DNA of 64,000 nt from NCBI RefSeq assembly GCF_900110215.1, contig NZ_FOCX01000009.1:1-64000 (forward strand), in the 5' to 3' direction. Below, one piece after another: positions 29,522-37,384 of this stretch (position 1 is its first letter; each line of letters opens with the position of its first letter). The DNA comes from Halorientalis persicus. GTDB lineage: Archaea > Halobacteriota > Halobacteria > Halobacteriales > Haloarculaceae. The notes beneath the pieces are model-generated. The model was given only the letters and a program-made list of their open reading frames with translations. It was not told the DNA's origin and searched no databases. The translations under genes and the position numbers were made by a program.

Positions 29522-29653
29522 ATGAACGAAAACAAGACTTGCTGTGACAATCCAGATATCGTGGAGTTGCCCAAGCGCCGGTTCAAACTTCCCGACGCCA
29601 AAACTCGAGACACGTGCCGGGAATGCATGAACTGCGGTCAAATCCTCGACTAA
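29522..29653 (+). CDS. 43-residue zinc-ribbon-like protein
   Basis: This short protein has CC near the N-terminus and a CRECMNC pattern near the C-terminus, giving up to five Cys for one zinc site. The ATG at 29522 follows the previous stop by four bases. The frame extends upstream, but that part is basic and overlaps the 56-residue gene. Small single-zinc proteins of this kind are common in haloarchaeal plasmids; the role is unknown. Confidence 0.55.
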   Translation: MNENKTCCDNPDIVELPKRRFKLPDAKTRDTCRECMNCGQILD

Positions 29654-29654
29654 C

Positions 29655-30092
29655 ATGAACGAACCCTGCGAAACGGAAGGTTGCGAGAAGAGCGCGAAAT
29701 TCACCGTCGTCTGTCCCGCCGACTTCGAAGGCTCGGCGGTCGATGGCGAACTGGGATTCTGTTCGGAAGCACACAAGGACGAGACCTGCAGCAACGACGA
29801 GCGGTTCCCAATCTTCGCCGACGAGAAAGACTACCTGCGGTACCAACCAGAGGATCCGACGATCGTTCGTCACCTCGATCTCCAGCCAGTGACAGTGACT
29901 GGTCGGGAACGGTGTCCCTCCTGTCGGGCAGTCGGGACGCTGGAACAGACGTCGAAGGCAGACGCGCCGGACGATGGCCACTCCCCCGAGCTGGAGTGCA
30001 CGGACTGCGAGTGGGTCGGAACGGCGGATGCCGAGCAGGCAGACCTGGGCGGGATCCGATGCGTCCATCCCTCCCAACTCGCCGAAGCGTAG
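29655..30092 (+). CDS. Zinc-binding hypothetical protein (145 aa)
   Basis: The protein has an N-terminal Cys cluster (PCETEGCEKSAKFTVVC ... FCSEAHKDETC) and a second zinc-ribbon-like pair (CPSCRAVG ... CTDCEWVG). It is acidic and has no membrane segment. It starts one base after the previous stop and so belongs to the same small operon as the two genes before it. The two zinc sites suggest a nucleic-acid or protein adaptor. I recognise no named family. Confidence 0.65.
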   Translation: MNEPCETEGCEKSAKFTVVCPADFEGSAVDGELGFCSEAHKDETCSNDERFPIFADEKDYLRYQPEDPTIVRHLDLQPVTVTGRERCPSCRAVGTLEQTSKADAPDDGHSPELECTDCEWVGTADAEQADLGGIRCVHPSQLAEA

Positions 30093-30109
30093 CCCTCTCG
30101 CCACCTCGT

Positions 30110-30245
30110 CTCTTTTTTGCTGGGAGGCCAGCCATCGACTGGAGCGGTGGCAGCCACGCGCTTCGTCCCTCGCTCTCAGGTTCGCTCGGTCGAGCGCGGA
30201 CTGCGCTCCATCGTGCTCACTCCCTCCGGTCGTTGCGCGCGATCC
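30110..30245. repeat. Dispersed intergenic repeat, copy A
   Basis: A T-run (TCTTTTTTGC, a likely terminator for the gene ending at 30092) is followed by GGAGCGGTGGCAGCCACGCG and a further stretch containing TTCGCTCGGTCGAGCGCGG. The same order of segments recurs at 33015 and 34131. The distal part (TCCATCGTGCTC, then GTTGCGCGCGATCC) recurs at about 32620-32660. Confidence 0.75.
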
Positions 30246-30832
30246 CCTCTCTGTCTTGGCCGGCTACAGCAGGGCCCCCAGCCAGACGCGTCTCGGACAC
30301 GTGGACCGCGACGGCTGACTGGCCCGATGGCGGACGGGGCGCGGGGGCATAGGCCCATGAGCCTGATCTCCCGGGAGCGGATGGTCTCGCGATGCGACGG
30401 GCCTGGAGTTGCGCGGCGCTGGCGCGCCGCGCGCCGCCCCGCTCCGCCCCGCCCTGCGGTGGATGCCTCTGGCGCGAAGCTGGCCGTTCCCTGCGTCTCT
30501 CTCCCTCGCCACACGAGACTCCCCGAGGCCGTCGGCCTGCCCCACAGGAACCCCATTTGTTGCACACGTCGGCTGTCCCAAAGCATCCCATAGTGGGACA
30601 CTGAACCGTTAGCATGATCTGACGCTGGGACAGCCATCCAGCGCTCACGACCCAACCCTGTGCCGCGGCGCGGATCGCCATTCGGGAGTCGGCCCTGCCG
30701 GATCAGGCCGGCTGGCGGCTTCTCTCGCCCGTCATAGTCCATCCTACAGGCTAAAATGGAATTCTGTCCAGAGATGAAGCGCGTAGTTGAGGTTGAGGCG
30801 ATTGGAGTGACGGAATTCCAGAGTTGACTACT
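30246..30832. other. Intergenic region with nested inverted repeats
   Basis: No convincing gene lies here. GGCTGTCCCA (30571-30580) pairs with TGGGACAGCC (30626-30635). Nested inside, TCCCA (30586) pairs with TGGGA (30594) across TAG. Two GGAATTC sites (about 30754 and 30812) flank the start region of the OB-fold gene. These may be operator or transcript-folding elements upstream of 30833. Confidence 0.4.
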
Positions 30833-32272
30833 ATGAACCGCAAACAGCTTACCGGCCCAGACGGCAAGACGCAGAAAGTTACGGATACCAACCCGAATGC
30901 GATCACGGATCGGGAAATCTACGAGGAACTTAACTACGCACCGATCCAGGTCATGCACGAGTCTCCGGGCAGCATGTCGGTGCTGGGCGAACTCCACATG
31001 GACAACATGATCGAGGGCGCTGAAGACGACGGTGAAGTCTTCGTGGCGACGTGGCTGCAGGAGGCCAAAGCCGACGATGACTTCCGAGCCACCTCACCCA
31101 GCGAAGTCGATGCGTTCGGTCGTCGCCCCGGCGAGACGCGCGAGCAGTGGGAAGCGCGGGTCAACGGTGTCCAGTCCACGGTCGGCCAGGAGTCGGAACT
31201 CCCCGAGGAGCGCGAACGGGCTCGCGACTTCGAGGACCGGCAGGGCAATCGCGCCGAGCAGAACCGGGAAGCGATGAGCGCCTACGCGGATGCCTGGCAG
31301 GAGGACTTCGAGGGGCGAGCGAAGGCTGGTGGCTCCTTCGAGTACTCTGGTCTCCACGACCGGGACGGCCAAGAGGCTGACTCGGACCCGCGCCGGACGC
31401 TCTCTCAGGAGGAACTCGCGCAGGTCAACGAGGCCATCGAGAAAGCGTGCGACGACATCGGCATGGCGGCTGACAAGAAGACGGTCGGTCGCGCGGTCGC
31501 TCGGGCGTTCCAGCGTGGCCATCACATCACCACCGCCATCGAGATCGTCGTCGGGCGCTACCGGGAAGGCGAGTACGGCATTCGCCCCATCGACTCGATC
31601 GAACCGTGGATGGCCCGGTACGACACGATGGCCGTCACGGTCCAGGGCGAGGTCGTGGACGCGTACGAACCCTTCCAGAACAATCAGTACCAGGTCCTGA
31701 AAATCGACGACGGCACGCAGACGATCAAGTGCACGGTCTGGAAGCAGGCCGTCCACGGGCGCAACCACCGGCAGGACGACCCCGAGTACACGCCGCCGCG
31801 GGTCGGCGCGGAGGTCATCGTCGAGGACGCTCGGGTGAACGCCTTCGGCGGTGGGAAGGTCGCACTCGGGTTCATCAAGAACCAGGACCTCTGGACGGAA
31901 AGCCGGATGCACATCCTCGAACAGGGTGACGGTGAACTGGTGACGAACACGCCGGACGTGGAGGCCAGCAACGGGCCGGCTGACGGCTGTGCCGTCACCG
32001 ACGAGGACGCCCTGAAGGCGCAGGTCGAAAAGCGCGAACGTGGCTACCACAACGCGCCCCAGGAGTTCATCGGCATCGAGGCAGACCCGGACGAAATCGG
32101 TGACTTCAGCGGTGGCGAACACAGCGGGCCTGAGACCTACCGGTTCGACGCGGCGTCGTGCCCGGACTGGTTCCTCGAACAGGACGAGGTCGAAGTGCGC
32201 GAACGCGACGGTGACACGGACGAGACGGCCGCACCGAAGGCGGAGTCGCCATCGCCCGGAACGGCTGACTGA
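30833..32272 (+). CDS. OB-fold (RPA-like) single-strand DNA-binding-type protein
   Basis: This 479-residue acidic protein has a charged helical middle (about 100-215). A likely OB-fold covers about 265-360: VTVQGEVVDAYEPF, then YQVLKIDDGTQTIKCTVW, then VIVEDARVNAFGGGKVAL. This strand pattern is that of RPA/SSB OB-folds. The C-terminal tail is acidic and Cys-poor. It may bind single-stranded DNA during plasmid replication or transfer, separately from the RPA at 50708. The ATG at 30833 (MNRKQLTGPDG) is preferred over a TTG nine bases upstream. A T-run (GGTCTTTTTTTATG) just after the stop looks like a terminator. Confidence 0.65.
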   Translation: MNRKQLTGPDGKTQKVTDTNPNAITDREIYEELNYAPIQVMHESPGSMSVLGELHMDNMIEGAEDDGEVFVATWLQEAKADDDFRATSPSEVDAFGRRPGETREQWEARVNGVQSTVGQESELPEERERARDFEDRQGNRAEQNREAMSAYADAWQEDFEGRAKAGGSFEYSGLHDRDGQEADSDPRRTLSQEELAQVNEAIEKACDDIGMAADKKTVGRAVARAFQRGHHITTAIEIVVGRYREGEYGIRPIDSIEPWMARYDTMAVTVQGEVVDAYEPFQNNQYQVLKIDDGTQTIKCTVWKQAVHGRNHRQDDPEYTPPRVGAEVIVEDARVNAFGGGKVALGFIKNQDLWTESRMHILEQGDGELVTNTPDVEASNGPADGCAVTDEDALKAQVEKRERGYHNAPQEFIGIEADPDEIGDFSGGEHSGPETYRFDAASCPDWFLEQDEVEVRERDGDTDETAAPKAESPSPGTAD

Positions 32273-32738
32273 CGACGCCGGCACTCCCGGCGGTCTTTTT
32301 TTATGCTACACTCGGAAGGCACTGGGCGACAGCGATGGAGTGCCATGTTCCGTAACGGTCCCGCCGGGGGGTCACCCCCCAAGGGGGCTTCGGGGGAGCG
32401 CAGCAGCGCTCCCCTTCCCCCCTTCGCGGATCTAAGATCCGCTCACCCCTGACAGTCCCGGGGCTCTGGGGCACGCTCCACTTCGGCCTGCTCGCTCGCT
32501 CAGCCCGCAAGCGAGCGAGCTTTCCCTCAGTCCAAGTCGGCTGTCCGCTCTCTCGCTATCACAATCGTTCGCCACTGGGGCGTGACCGGAGCGCTGCGCT
32601 CACGTTCGTTCGCGAGCGGTCCATCGTGCTCGCTCCCCCCGGTCGCTGCGCGCGATCCCGCCTCACGGAGCTGTCGCCATCGCTCACTCCGAGGGAAGGG
32701 ACTCGCAGCCAGTTGCGGTACTGCGATGGGGGTGAGCC
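32273..32738. other. Intergenic region rich in perfect hairpins, with partial repeat copy
   Basis: After a poly-T terminator the region holds GGGGGG/CCCCCC (32366-32380), a GGGGAGCGC/GCGCTCCCC stem (about 32393-32414) and GCGGATCT/AGATCCGC (32426-32442). From about 32588 to 32666 it matches the distal part of dispersed repeat copy A. No gene was found. Confidence 0.5.
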
Positions 32739-32996
32739 ATGTTCGACACGTTGGCGAGTTGTCTGGAAACGGAAGACGAACAACCGGATGAGATCGAGTA
32801 CACGCCTTCGCAACGGGAACGTAACGTGCCGACACAAGCACTCCTAGCCGAGCGAACTGGCCCCAAACCGCCGTACTGTCGGCCAGACGACTCGGACGTG
32901 TCCACCAAGCCTTCGAGTGTCCGGCTGTGGCACTCGCTGGTCGCTACGATCCAAGATCGGCTCTCCCTCGGAATCTCCTCTTCAGGCAGCAACTAA
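32739..32996 (+). CDS. 85-residue hypothetical protein
   Basis: The frame starts with ATG (MFDTLASCLETEDEQPDEIEY). It is acidic in its first half and has a predicted amphipathic helix near the end (RLWHSLVATIQDRLSLG). There is no Cys motif and no membrane segment. The composition is acceptable for haloarchaeal coding sequence, but the protein has no recognised relatives. It is followed within 20 bases by a T-run and dispersed repeat copy B. Confidence 0.4.
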   Translation: MFDTLASCLETEDEQPDEIEYTPSQRERNVPTQALLAERTGPKPPYCRPDDSDVSTKPSSVRLWHSLVATIQDRLSLGISSSGSN

Positions 32997-33014
32997 CGTC
33001 CCGGGCCGGTGTGT

Positions 33015-33113
33015 CTTTTTTCGCCCTGATCCTCGCCATCGGCTGGAGCGGTGGCAGCCACGCGCTTCGTCCCTCGCTCACGAGTTCGCTCGGTCGAGCG
33101 CGGGCTGCGCTCC
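33015..33113. repeat. Dispersed intergenic repeat, copy B
   Basis: CTTTTTTCGCCCTGATCCTCG is followed by GGAGCGGTGGCAGCCACGCG, TTCGTCCCTCGCTCACGAG and TTCGCTCGGTCGAGCGCGGG. It is closest to copy C (34131), sharing the T-run and the CTGATCCTCG segment, and slightly more distant from copy A. Confidence 0.8.
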
Positions 33114-33202
33114 ACTCCCCTCCGCGCCACAGGCGCTCCGGGGAGTCCCAGACCACCGCCACCATGTTAGCGCTTTGTGCTATCCTGCGAGTCTGCTCTC
33201 GC

Positions 33203-33245
33203 CAAGCGCGTTGAGGCTCCGCGAAGGGAGTGAGGCAATCCGGAC
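33203..33245 (+). promoter_or_regulatory. Conserved 43-nt leader before the 33246 gene
   Basis: The 43 bases directly before the ATG match 38 of 43 bases, without gaps, with the leader at 34310-34352. They include GGGAGTGAGGCAAT, which contains a Shine-Dalgarno-like GGAGTGAG about 13 bases from the ATG. The genes downstream of the two leaders are unrelated. Confidence 0.6.
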
Positions 33246-33401
33246 ATGACTGGCGATCGTTCCATCTCCGTTAGCAGTGCCGACAGTACCGACAGCACCA
33301 CCACCGACACGGCCGACCGCGTCGCCCAGCAGCGGTACGTCCAGCAGTCTCAGCGGCAGGTTGAACTGGCGGTCGCAGACATCGACCTGGAGGGGATCTA
33401 G
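33246..33401 (+). CDS. 51-residue small protein, paralogue of the one at 29347
   Basis: The frame begins MTGDRSISVSSADSTDS and continues TTTDTADRVAQQRYVQQSQR, ending AVADIDLEGI. It shares its layout and several identities with the 56-residue protein at 29347, which supports coding. It is Ser/Thr/Asp-rich in the first half and probably helical in the second. Its stop TAG is directly followed by the ATG of the next small gene, so the two are co-translated. The conserved leader just upstream suggests shared translational control. Function unknown. Confidence 0.6.
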   Translation: MTGDRSISVSSADSTDSTTTDTADRVAQQRYVQQSQRQVELAVADIDLEGI

Positions 33402-33527
33402 ATGGCGAAGTACGAGTGCAGCAACGGGCACGTCCGTCGCGACTACGACAACGGCGACGGCTGTCCGCCCGATCGGCGCTGTGTCGACTGCGGTGCGCCC
33501 TGCAGCCGCGCTTGGGGACGAGCCTGA
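33402..33527 (+). CDS. 41-residue zinc-ribbon-like protein
   Basis: The sequence MAKYECSNGHVRRDYDNG then CPPDRRCVDCGAPC has five Cys and one His in 41 residues, typical of a miniature zinc ribbon. The ATG follows the previous stop with no spacing. It occupies the same place relative to its neighbour as the 43-residue Cys-rich gene at 29522 does, so the pair seems to be a repeated gene arrangement. Confidence 0.55.
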   Translation: MAKYECSNGHVRRDYDNGDGCPPDRRCVDCGAPCSRAWGRA

Positions 33528-33603
33528 GCCACTGTTCTCGTCATCGCCCCCCGTGAAACGTCTCGTTCGCTCGGTGACCACCAGCCAAGACTCACTCATA
33601 GCA

Positions 33604-34113
33604 ATGTCCAGACATCAGCAGCAGCTTGACCCAGCAGTCGAAGAACGCATCGCGGAGATCGACCGGACTACCGAGGGCCCACACCTAGATCCCCTCGGAC
33701 AACTCGGCCCGGTTCCCGTCCCGAACAACAAAGACACGGCAGCGGTCGAACAGCTCGTGGACGCGTGGTTGGTCGAGATGACCGCTCGCGACGACGTCGT
33801 CATCCAGTACACGTCGCCCAGAGCCAACGGCAACGTACTCATCCAGTATCTCGATATCACGCTGTTCAGCGACGAAGTGCCGCCAGGAACCCAGTACGTC
33901 CGCTTTTCCCGACTCGCTTCTGGCCATAGCTCGTGGACTCGCCGGCAACTCCACCGGCACGAGCTGGTCCAGGAACTCACCGATCGGCTGACCAGCTGGA
34001 CGCCGATGAACACAACGCCAGTCTCCTACGACGGGACGTTCGACTGGCTGGAAATCGGCACCCGTGACGAACTCGGATCGCCGATCACAGACGATCCCGA
34101 TCCGAGTCGGTAG
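33604..34113 (+). CDS. Hypothetical protein, paralogue of the one at 62051
   Basis: This 169-residue protein is nearly identical over its last 125 residues to the one at 62051. Shared blocks include DAWLVEMTARDDVVIQYTSP, LQYLDITLFSDEVPPGTQYV (one difference) and RDELGSPI.DDPDPSR. The fold looks alpha/beta with no catalytic motif. The frame extends far upstream, but the ATG at 33604 (MSRHQQQLDP) matches where similarity to the paralogue begins. Two closely similar copies on one element suggest recent duplication or separate acquisition with a shared cassette. It precedes repeat copy C. Confidence 0.7.
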   Translation: MSRHQQQLDPAVEERIAEIDRTTEGPHLDPLGQLGPVPVPNNKDTAAVEQLVDAWLVEMTARDDVVIQYTSPRANGNVLIQYLDITLFSDEVPPGTQYVRFSRLASGHSSWTRRQLHRHELVQELTDRLTSWTPMNTTPVSYDGTFDWLEIGTRDELGSPITDDPDPSR

Positions 34114-34130
34114 CGACTACCGCCGCTCGC

Positions 34131-34233
34131 TTTTTTCGCTCTGATCCTCGGCACCGACTGGAACGGTGGCAGCCACGCGCTACGTCCCTCGCTCACGAGT
34201 TCGCTCGGTCGAGCGCGGGCTGCGCTCCACTGC
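34131..34233. repeat. Dispersed intergenic repeat, copy C
   Basis: TTTTTTCGCTCTGATCCTCG is followed by GGAACGGTGGCAGCCACGCG, TACGTCCCTCGCTCACGAG and TTCGCTCGGTCGAGCGCGGG. It differs from copy B at only a few positions over about 100 bases. It follows a stop codon by 17 bases, like copies A and B. Confidence 0.8.
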
Positions 34234-34309
34234 CCTCGCTGTCGCTCGGGCAGTCCCAGACCGCGTCGGCTCGCCAATCGTCTGCGCTTCCCGGAAGAGG
34301 GGCCCCTCT

Positions 34310-34352
34310 CAAGCGCGTTGTGGCGCGGCGAGGGGAGTGAGGCAATACGGAC
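34310..34352 (+). promoter_or_regulatory. Conserved 43-nt leader before the 34353 gene
   Basis: This sequence runs from CAAGCGCGTTG to GGCAATACGGAC immediately before the ATG and is 38/43 identical to the leader at 33203. It contains the same GGGAGTGAG Shine-Dalgarno-like element. Confidence 0.6.
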
Positions 34353-35009
34353 ATGTCTGGCACGCAGACTCCCGACGGACAGCATCGCACCGCTGACTAC
34401 CGAGACGCACTGCAGCGCGCTCCGGACCGACTCGACGACGTTCCAGTGGGCGCACTCGTGGACCTCGGAACGTTCACCCACCGCGGGAAGGAGGTCCGGC
34501 CCGCTCGCGTCGTGGACTACCTCGCGGCGGCGCTGATGAACAGAGCGTACGACGACGACGGTACCGAGCGCACCGAGAGCATGTCGGAGTTGGAGGCAGT
34601 GGACGCGCTGATCCACGACCTCCGGATGAAGTTCCCGACGTGGTTCGGCAACTTCGAGTCCGCTCACGCGGCCATCACGCCGGGCGAAGCGGACATCTCC
34701 GAACACACGCTGTGCAGTTCGGAGATTCGTGACCGCTACTTCGGCGAGTCGATCAACCCGGAAACGCACGATATCGACCCGACGGACCGTGAGTCCGTCC
34801 GTAGGGTGGTCGTGCCGTTCGCTGCAATCGCGCTGGACGAACTGCGAAGCCAGATGGCGGCTGATTCTGCGGCCCAGACAGACGCCGCTCAGCGGCGCGT
34901 GAAACGGACGGTGATGGAGACGGTCCACGAGGGGACCCTCTCCGAACGCGAGGTGCTGGACGCCGTCTCGGCTGGCCTGCAGGCTCTCGAAGACGGGGGG
35001 CAGCGATGA
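34353..35009 (+). CDS. Hypothetical acidic protein (218 aa)
   Basis: This is an acidic, mostly helical soluble protein. Recognisable segments are GALVDLGTFTHRGKEVRPARVVDYLAAAL near residues 28-60 and a C-terminal helical region (RRVKRTVMETVHEG ... VLDAVSAGLQAL). No Cys cluster, membrane helix or catalytic motif is visible. It starts directly after a conserved leader and overlaps the next small zinc protein gene by four bases (ATGA), so the two are probably co-translated. Family unknown. Confidence 0.65.
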   Translation: MSGTQTPDGQHRTADYRDALQRAPDRLDDVPVGALVDLGTFTHRGKEVRPARVVDYLAAALMNRAYDDDGTERTESMSELEAVDALIHDLRMKFPTWFGNFESAHAAITPGEADISEHTLCSSEIRDRYFGESINPETHDIDPTDRESVRRVVVPFAAIALDELRSQMAADSAAQTDAAQRRVKRTVMETVHEGTLSEREVLDAVSAGLQALEDGGQR

Positions 35010-35194
35010 GCGACCGCGCACCGCAGACTGTCGGCCGCTTCGACCACCCGCTTCGAGCCGACGGGTCGGGCGCAGTCGACGGCGTCACCGAATGCGAAGT
35101 GTGTGGCGGCCCGGTCGAAGAGGCCGAAACCGACGTGAACGGCCGGCCGACGACGGCCGCCCAGTGCGAGGCCTGCGGCTACTTGCACGTGTAA
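35006..35194 (+). CDS. 62-residue zinc-ribbon protein
   Basis: The protein has two CxxC pairs, CEVCGG and CEACGY, separated by about 22 residues, forming a classic four-Cys zinc ribbon. Its ATG overlaps the stop of the preceding gene. Such proteins often act as nucleic-acid or protein adaptors. The TnpB element begins only a few bases downstream, so the operon may have been cut by that insertion. Confidence 0.65.
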   Translation: MSDRAPQTVGRFDHPLRADGSGAVDGVTECEVCGGPVEEAETDVNGRPTTAAQCEACGYLHV

Positions 35195-35197
35195 ACT

Positions 35198-35420
35198 ACC
35201 CCACCCTACTTCGCTCACCCGCAGGGGGTTCGCTCGTGGAGGGTGGGGCTTTGACGTGGACTCCCGTTCAGGCCACCGAGGGGTGGCACGGAGAGGCCCG
35301 TCTCCCCGTCGAAGGGGCTTTCGGTGCTTACACGTTCACGGTCATCGTCCCGCCATTCAGCGCTATGTTTACAGATGCGCCTCCGTCGCCGCCAGTCTGG
35401 TTACGACGGAGTAGCCGCCG
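35198..35420 (-). ncRNA. Probable omega (reRNA) guide region of the TnpB element
   Basis: TnpB proteins use an RNA made from the 3' end of tnpB and the element's right end, with the guide lying just outside. Here the 3' end of the gene, a GC-rich hairpin (CCCCTTCGACGGGG on the minus strand) and the terminal long hairpin are in the right order. The extent is inferred; the RNA itself is not visible in sequence. Confidence 0.4.
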
Positions 35421-36572
35421 GCAGCAGCGCACTGCCACGTTCTTCGCAGCGTTGTAGTCGGCGTGATTCTCGTAGCCACACTTCTGGCACTCGAAGTGTT
35501 CTTGCGTAGGGCGGTTATCCTTGTGGGTGAACCCACAACTGCTGCATCGTTGTGAGGTGTAGTAGGCTGGCACCGTCGTCGCCTGCGGACTGCGCTCTAG
35601 TTCTTCAACCCCGATTCCGTAGGCGCTGGCCTTGTACTCAACGTACTCGTAGAGACGGTTGAACCTCCAGCGGTGGTGCCACGTTGCTCCTTTTGCCCGC
35701 TTACGGATATCCGTCAAGTCCTCGAAGGCGATCACCGAACAGTCGTGTTCGACCGCCTCCTCGACGATCTCGTTGGCGACGATGTGGAGATACTGCTTGT
35801 AGTACGCCGTTTCTTTCCTGCTGACGCGCTGGAGCGTGCGGTGGGCTTCCTGCGTGCCAGTTTGCTGGAGATCAGCCCGGCGCTGTTGGAATTCGCGGTG
35901 CCAGTGGTCGAGTTCGTCACCCGTCCAGAACCGCCCTGTTGACGCGACAGCGAGAGTTTCGACGCCGAGGTCGATCCCGAGGACTGTTCTGTTCTCGGGG
36001 ACATCAGCGTTGGCTTGCTCGCTGTCGCTGTCGTCTTCGATTCGCTTGAAGCCGATGTGGAGCCAGAACTCGCCCTCGAACGGCTTATAGTGAAGTGTAC
36101 TGGTACGAAACTCCCAGTCGTCACCGTTGAGGTACTCCTCGAACGGCGTATCTGTCCCGTCTTCAGGCAGCACGTAGTCAGCCTCGATGCGTCCATCCAC
36201 GGTGGACAGGGAGACGTGGTCGTCGTGGAAGGTGGCGGCGCGTTTGTCGTACCGCGCAGTGTCGGCAGTGAACTCGGGTTGGCTGGTGTCCTCGTTCTTT
36301 TTGAGGCGTTCGACACCAGACTTGATGGCTTCGACGGCCTGGAAGATGGCTTGCTGGACGAGATTCGCGGTAAGGTCGTGGTCTGCTTTCAGGTCGTGGT
36401 ACAGCTCGTCTTTGACAGCGTACTTCGCTGTTTGCTTGTAATCGTTCTCGTTCCAGCAGTGGTCGCTGGTCTCGTTGGCGATGTGTTTGTATTGGGAGAT
36501 CGTGTCGAGAAGTGCGTCTCTGTCGCTGTCGGCCACGTCGAGTTTGACCGGCAGTGTGCGACGCACCTCCAT
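35328..36572 (-). CDS. tnpB: TnpB RNA-guided nuclease
   Basis: This 414-residue protein has the TnpB layout: an N-terminal helical/WED-like part, then a RuvC nuclease split into motif I (LGIDLGVE), motif II (IAFEDL) and motif III (HADYNAAKNV). A four-Cys zinc ribbon (CSSCGF ... CQKCGY) sits between motifs II and III. All three acidic residues are present and the length is normal, so it is likely functional. TnpB cuts DNA at targets set by its element-derived RNA and keeps the element from being lost. It lies on the minus strand within an otherwise plus-strand region, consistent with insertion. Confidence 0.92.
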   Translation of the reverse strand: MEVRRTLPVKLDVADSDRDALLDTISQYKHIANETSDHCWNENDYKQTAKYAVKDELYHDLKADHDLTANLVQQAIFQAVEAIKSGVERLKKNEDTSQPEFTADTARYDKRAATFHDDHVSLSTVDGRIEADYVLPEDGTDTPFEEYLNGDDWEFRTSTLHYKPFEGEFWLHIGFKRIEDDSDSEQANADVPENRTVLGIDLGVETLAVASTGRFWTGDELDHWHREFQQRRADLQQTGTQEAHRTLQRVSRKETAYYKQYLHIVANEIVEEAVEHDCSVIAFEDLTDIRKRAKGATWHHRWRFNRLYEYVEYKASAYGIGVEELERSPQATTVPAYYTSQRCSSCGFTHKDNRPTQEHFECQKCGYENHADYNAAKNVAVRCCRRLLRRNQTGGDGGASVNIALNGGTMTVNV

Positions 36573-36751
36573 ACTCGTTTCAACGATTTCTATGTAATTA
36601 AATTCTTTTATTACGTAGTGGGGAGTTGGCCGAGTGCAGAGAACTGTGATTGTCGAGGGATGTGACGCGCTCCTCCCCTCCCTACTGCGCTGCTTGAGAG
36701 ACTGCGGTCTCTCTGCGCTGCTCGTTGAGGAAGGGGGCTCCGCGCTGTTTT

Positions 36752-36880
36752 ATGCTGAACGACTCGCGCGACAACCACCTCGACGACCGTGCCGTCGACG
36801 CCGAGCAACGCGACGATCTCGCGCTCGACACGGCCCACGACGACGCTGGCTACGCGACGCCCGATGCAAAGCTCCGGTGA
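36752..36880 (+). CDS. 42-residue acidic small ORF
   Basis: MLNDSRDNHLDDRAVDAEQR continues with an Asp/Ala-rich helix and ends PDAKLR. The composition is strongly acidic, as expected of haloarchaeal proteins. A GC-rich hairpin region and GTTTT precede the ATG. No family is recognised, so confidence is limited. Confidence 0.35.
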   Translation: MLNDSRDNHLDDRAVDAEQRDDLALDTAHDDAGYATPDAKLR

Positions 36881-37384
36881 GCAGGCACTTCGCTCGTAGC
36901 TACTCCCCCTCAAACGCGTAGACAACTCGGTCCTGTTTCCATGCACTCCATGTTCCCTCGTGCCAAACGCGATTCGAGTTGGGGAGCTGCGGGGGAAGTG
37001 GAGGATCGAGAGGAGATGTCGCAGTCAGCTGCCCGACTGACTCACCGACAGTCCTCGTCTCGATCTTCCGATCCCGCTGGCACCGGCCGCGTCGGGAGCT
37101 TTCCTCTCCCGATGTCGCCTTCGCTAGCACTCACACCTCTCCGATCTGGAGAGCGAAGCGATGCCAACGCCTGTCTGCGCCGGACAGTCCGCCACACCGA
37201 ACGCCTGACGCGACGGCTACGTGGAGGTTCTCGCTCACAGCCCGGCGGGGCAACCGCCGCCTGTGGGCGCTTCACTGGGCCTGCCGCGTCCCTCACCCAC
37301 TTTCCGTACCCTTCGCTAGACAGCCATCCAGCCGTTCGGTGGCCGGAACACGCCAGGAGCGCAGGCGAGGGCACTGCAACGCGA
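36881..37384. other. Intergenic GC-rich region
   Basis: No clear gene is seen. A minus-strand frame ending at 36900 has a protein-like C-terminus (VWHEGTWSAWKQDRVVYAFE) and may be a gene remnant. The rest has Arg/Pro/Ser-rich frames only. Confidence 0.3.

Larger units (their letters stand above)
35198..36630 (-). mobile_element. IS200/IS605-superfamily TnpB-only element (IS1341 type)
   Basis: The element contains a tnpB gene without tnpA. The right end (low coordinates) holds a long imperfect hairpin: CCCCACCCT... with ...AGGGTGGGG (about 35201-35254). The left end, upstream of tnpB, has a palindrome (CTACGTAAT ... ATTACATAG, about 36585-36620). Ends of this kind are recognised as single-strand hairpins by TnpA. 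Movement would need TnpA supplied from elsewhere. Exact borders are approximate. Confidence 0.75.

Noticed and set aside
30176-30997. Minus-strand frame of 273 codons
   Set aside because: It runs through dispersed repeat copy A and inverted repeats and opposes the start of the OB-fold gene. Composition is non-haloarchaeal.
31094-32284. Minus-strand frame of 396 codons opposite the OB-fold gene
   Set aside because: It is the antisense shadow of a well-supported acidic protein with OB-fold pattern, typical of GC-rich coding DNA.
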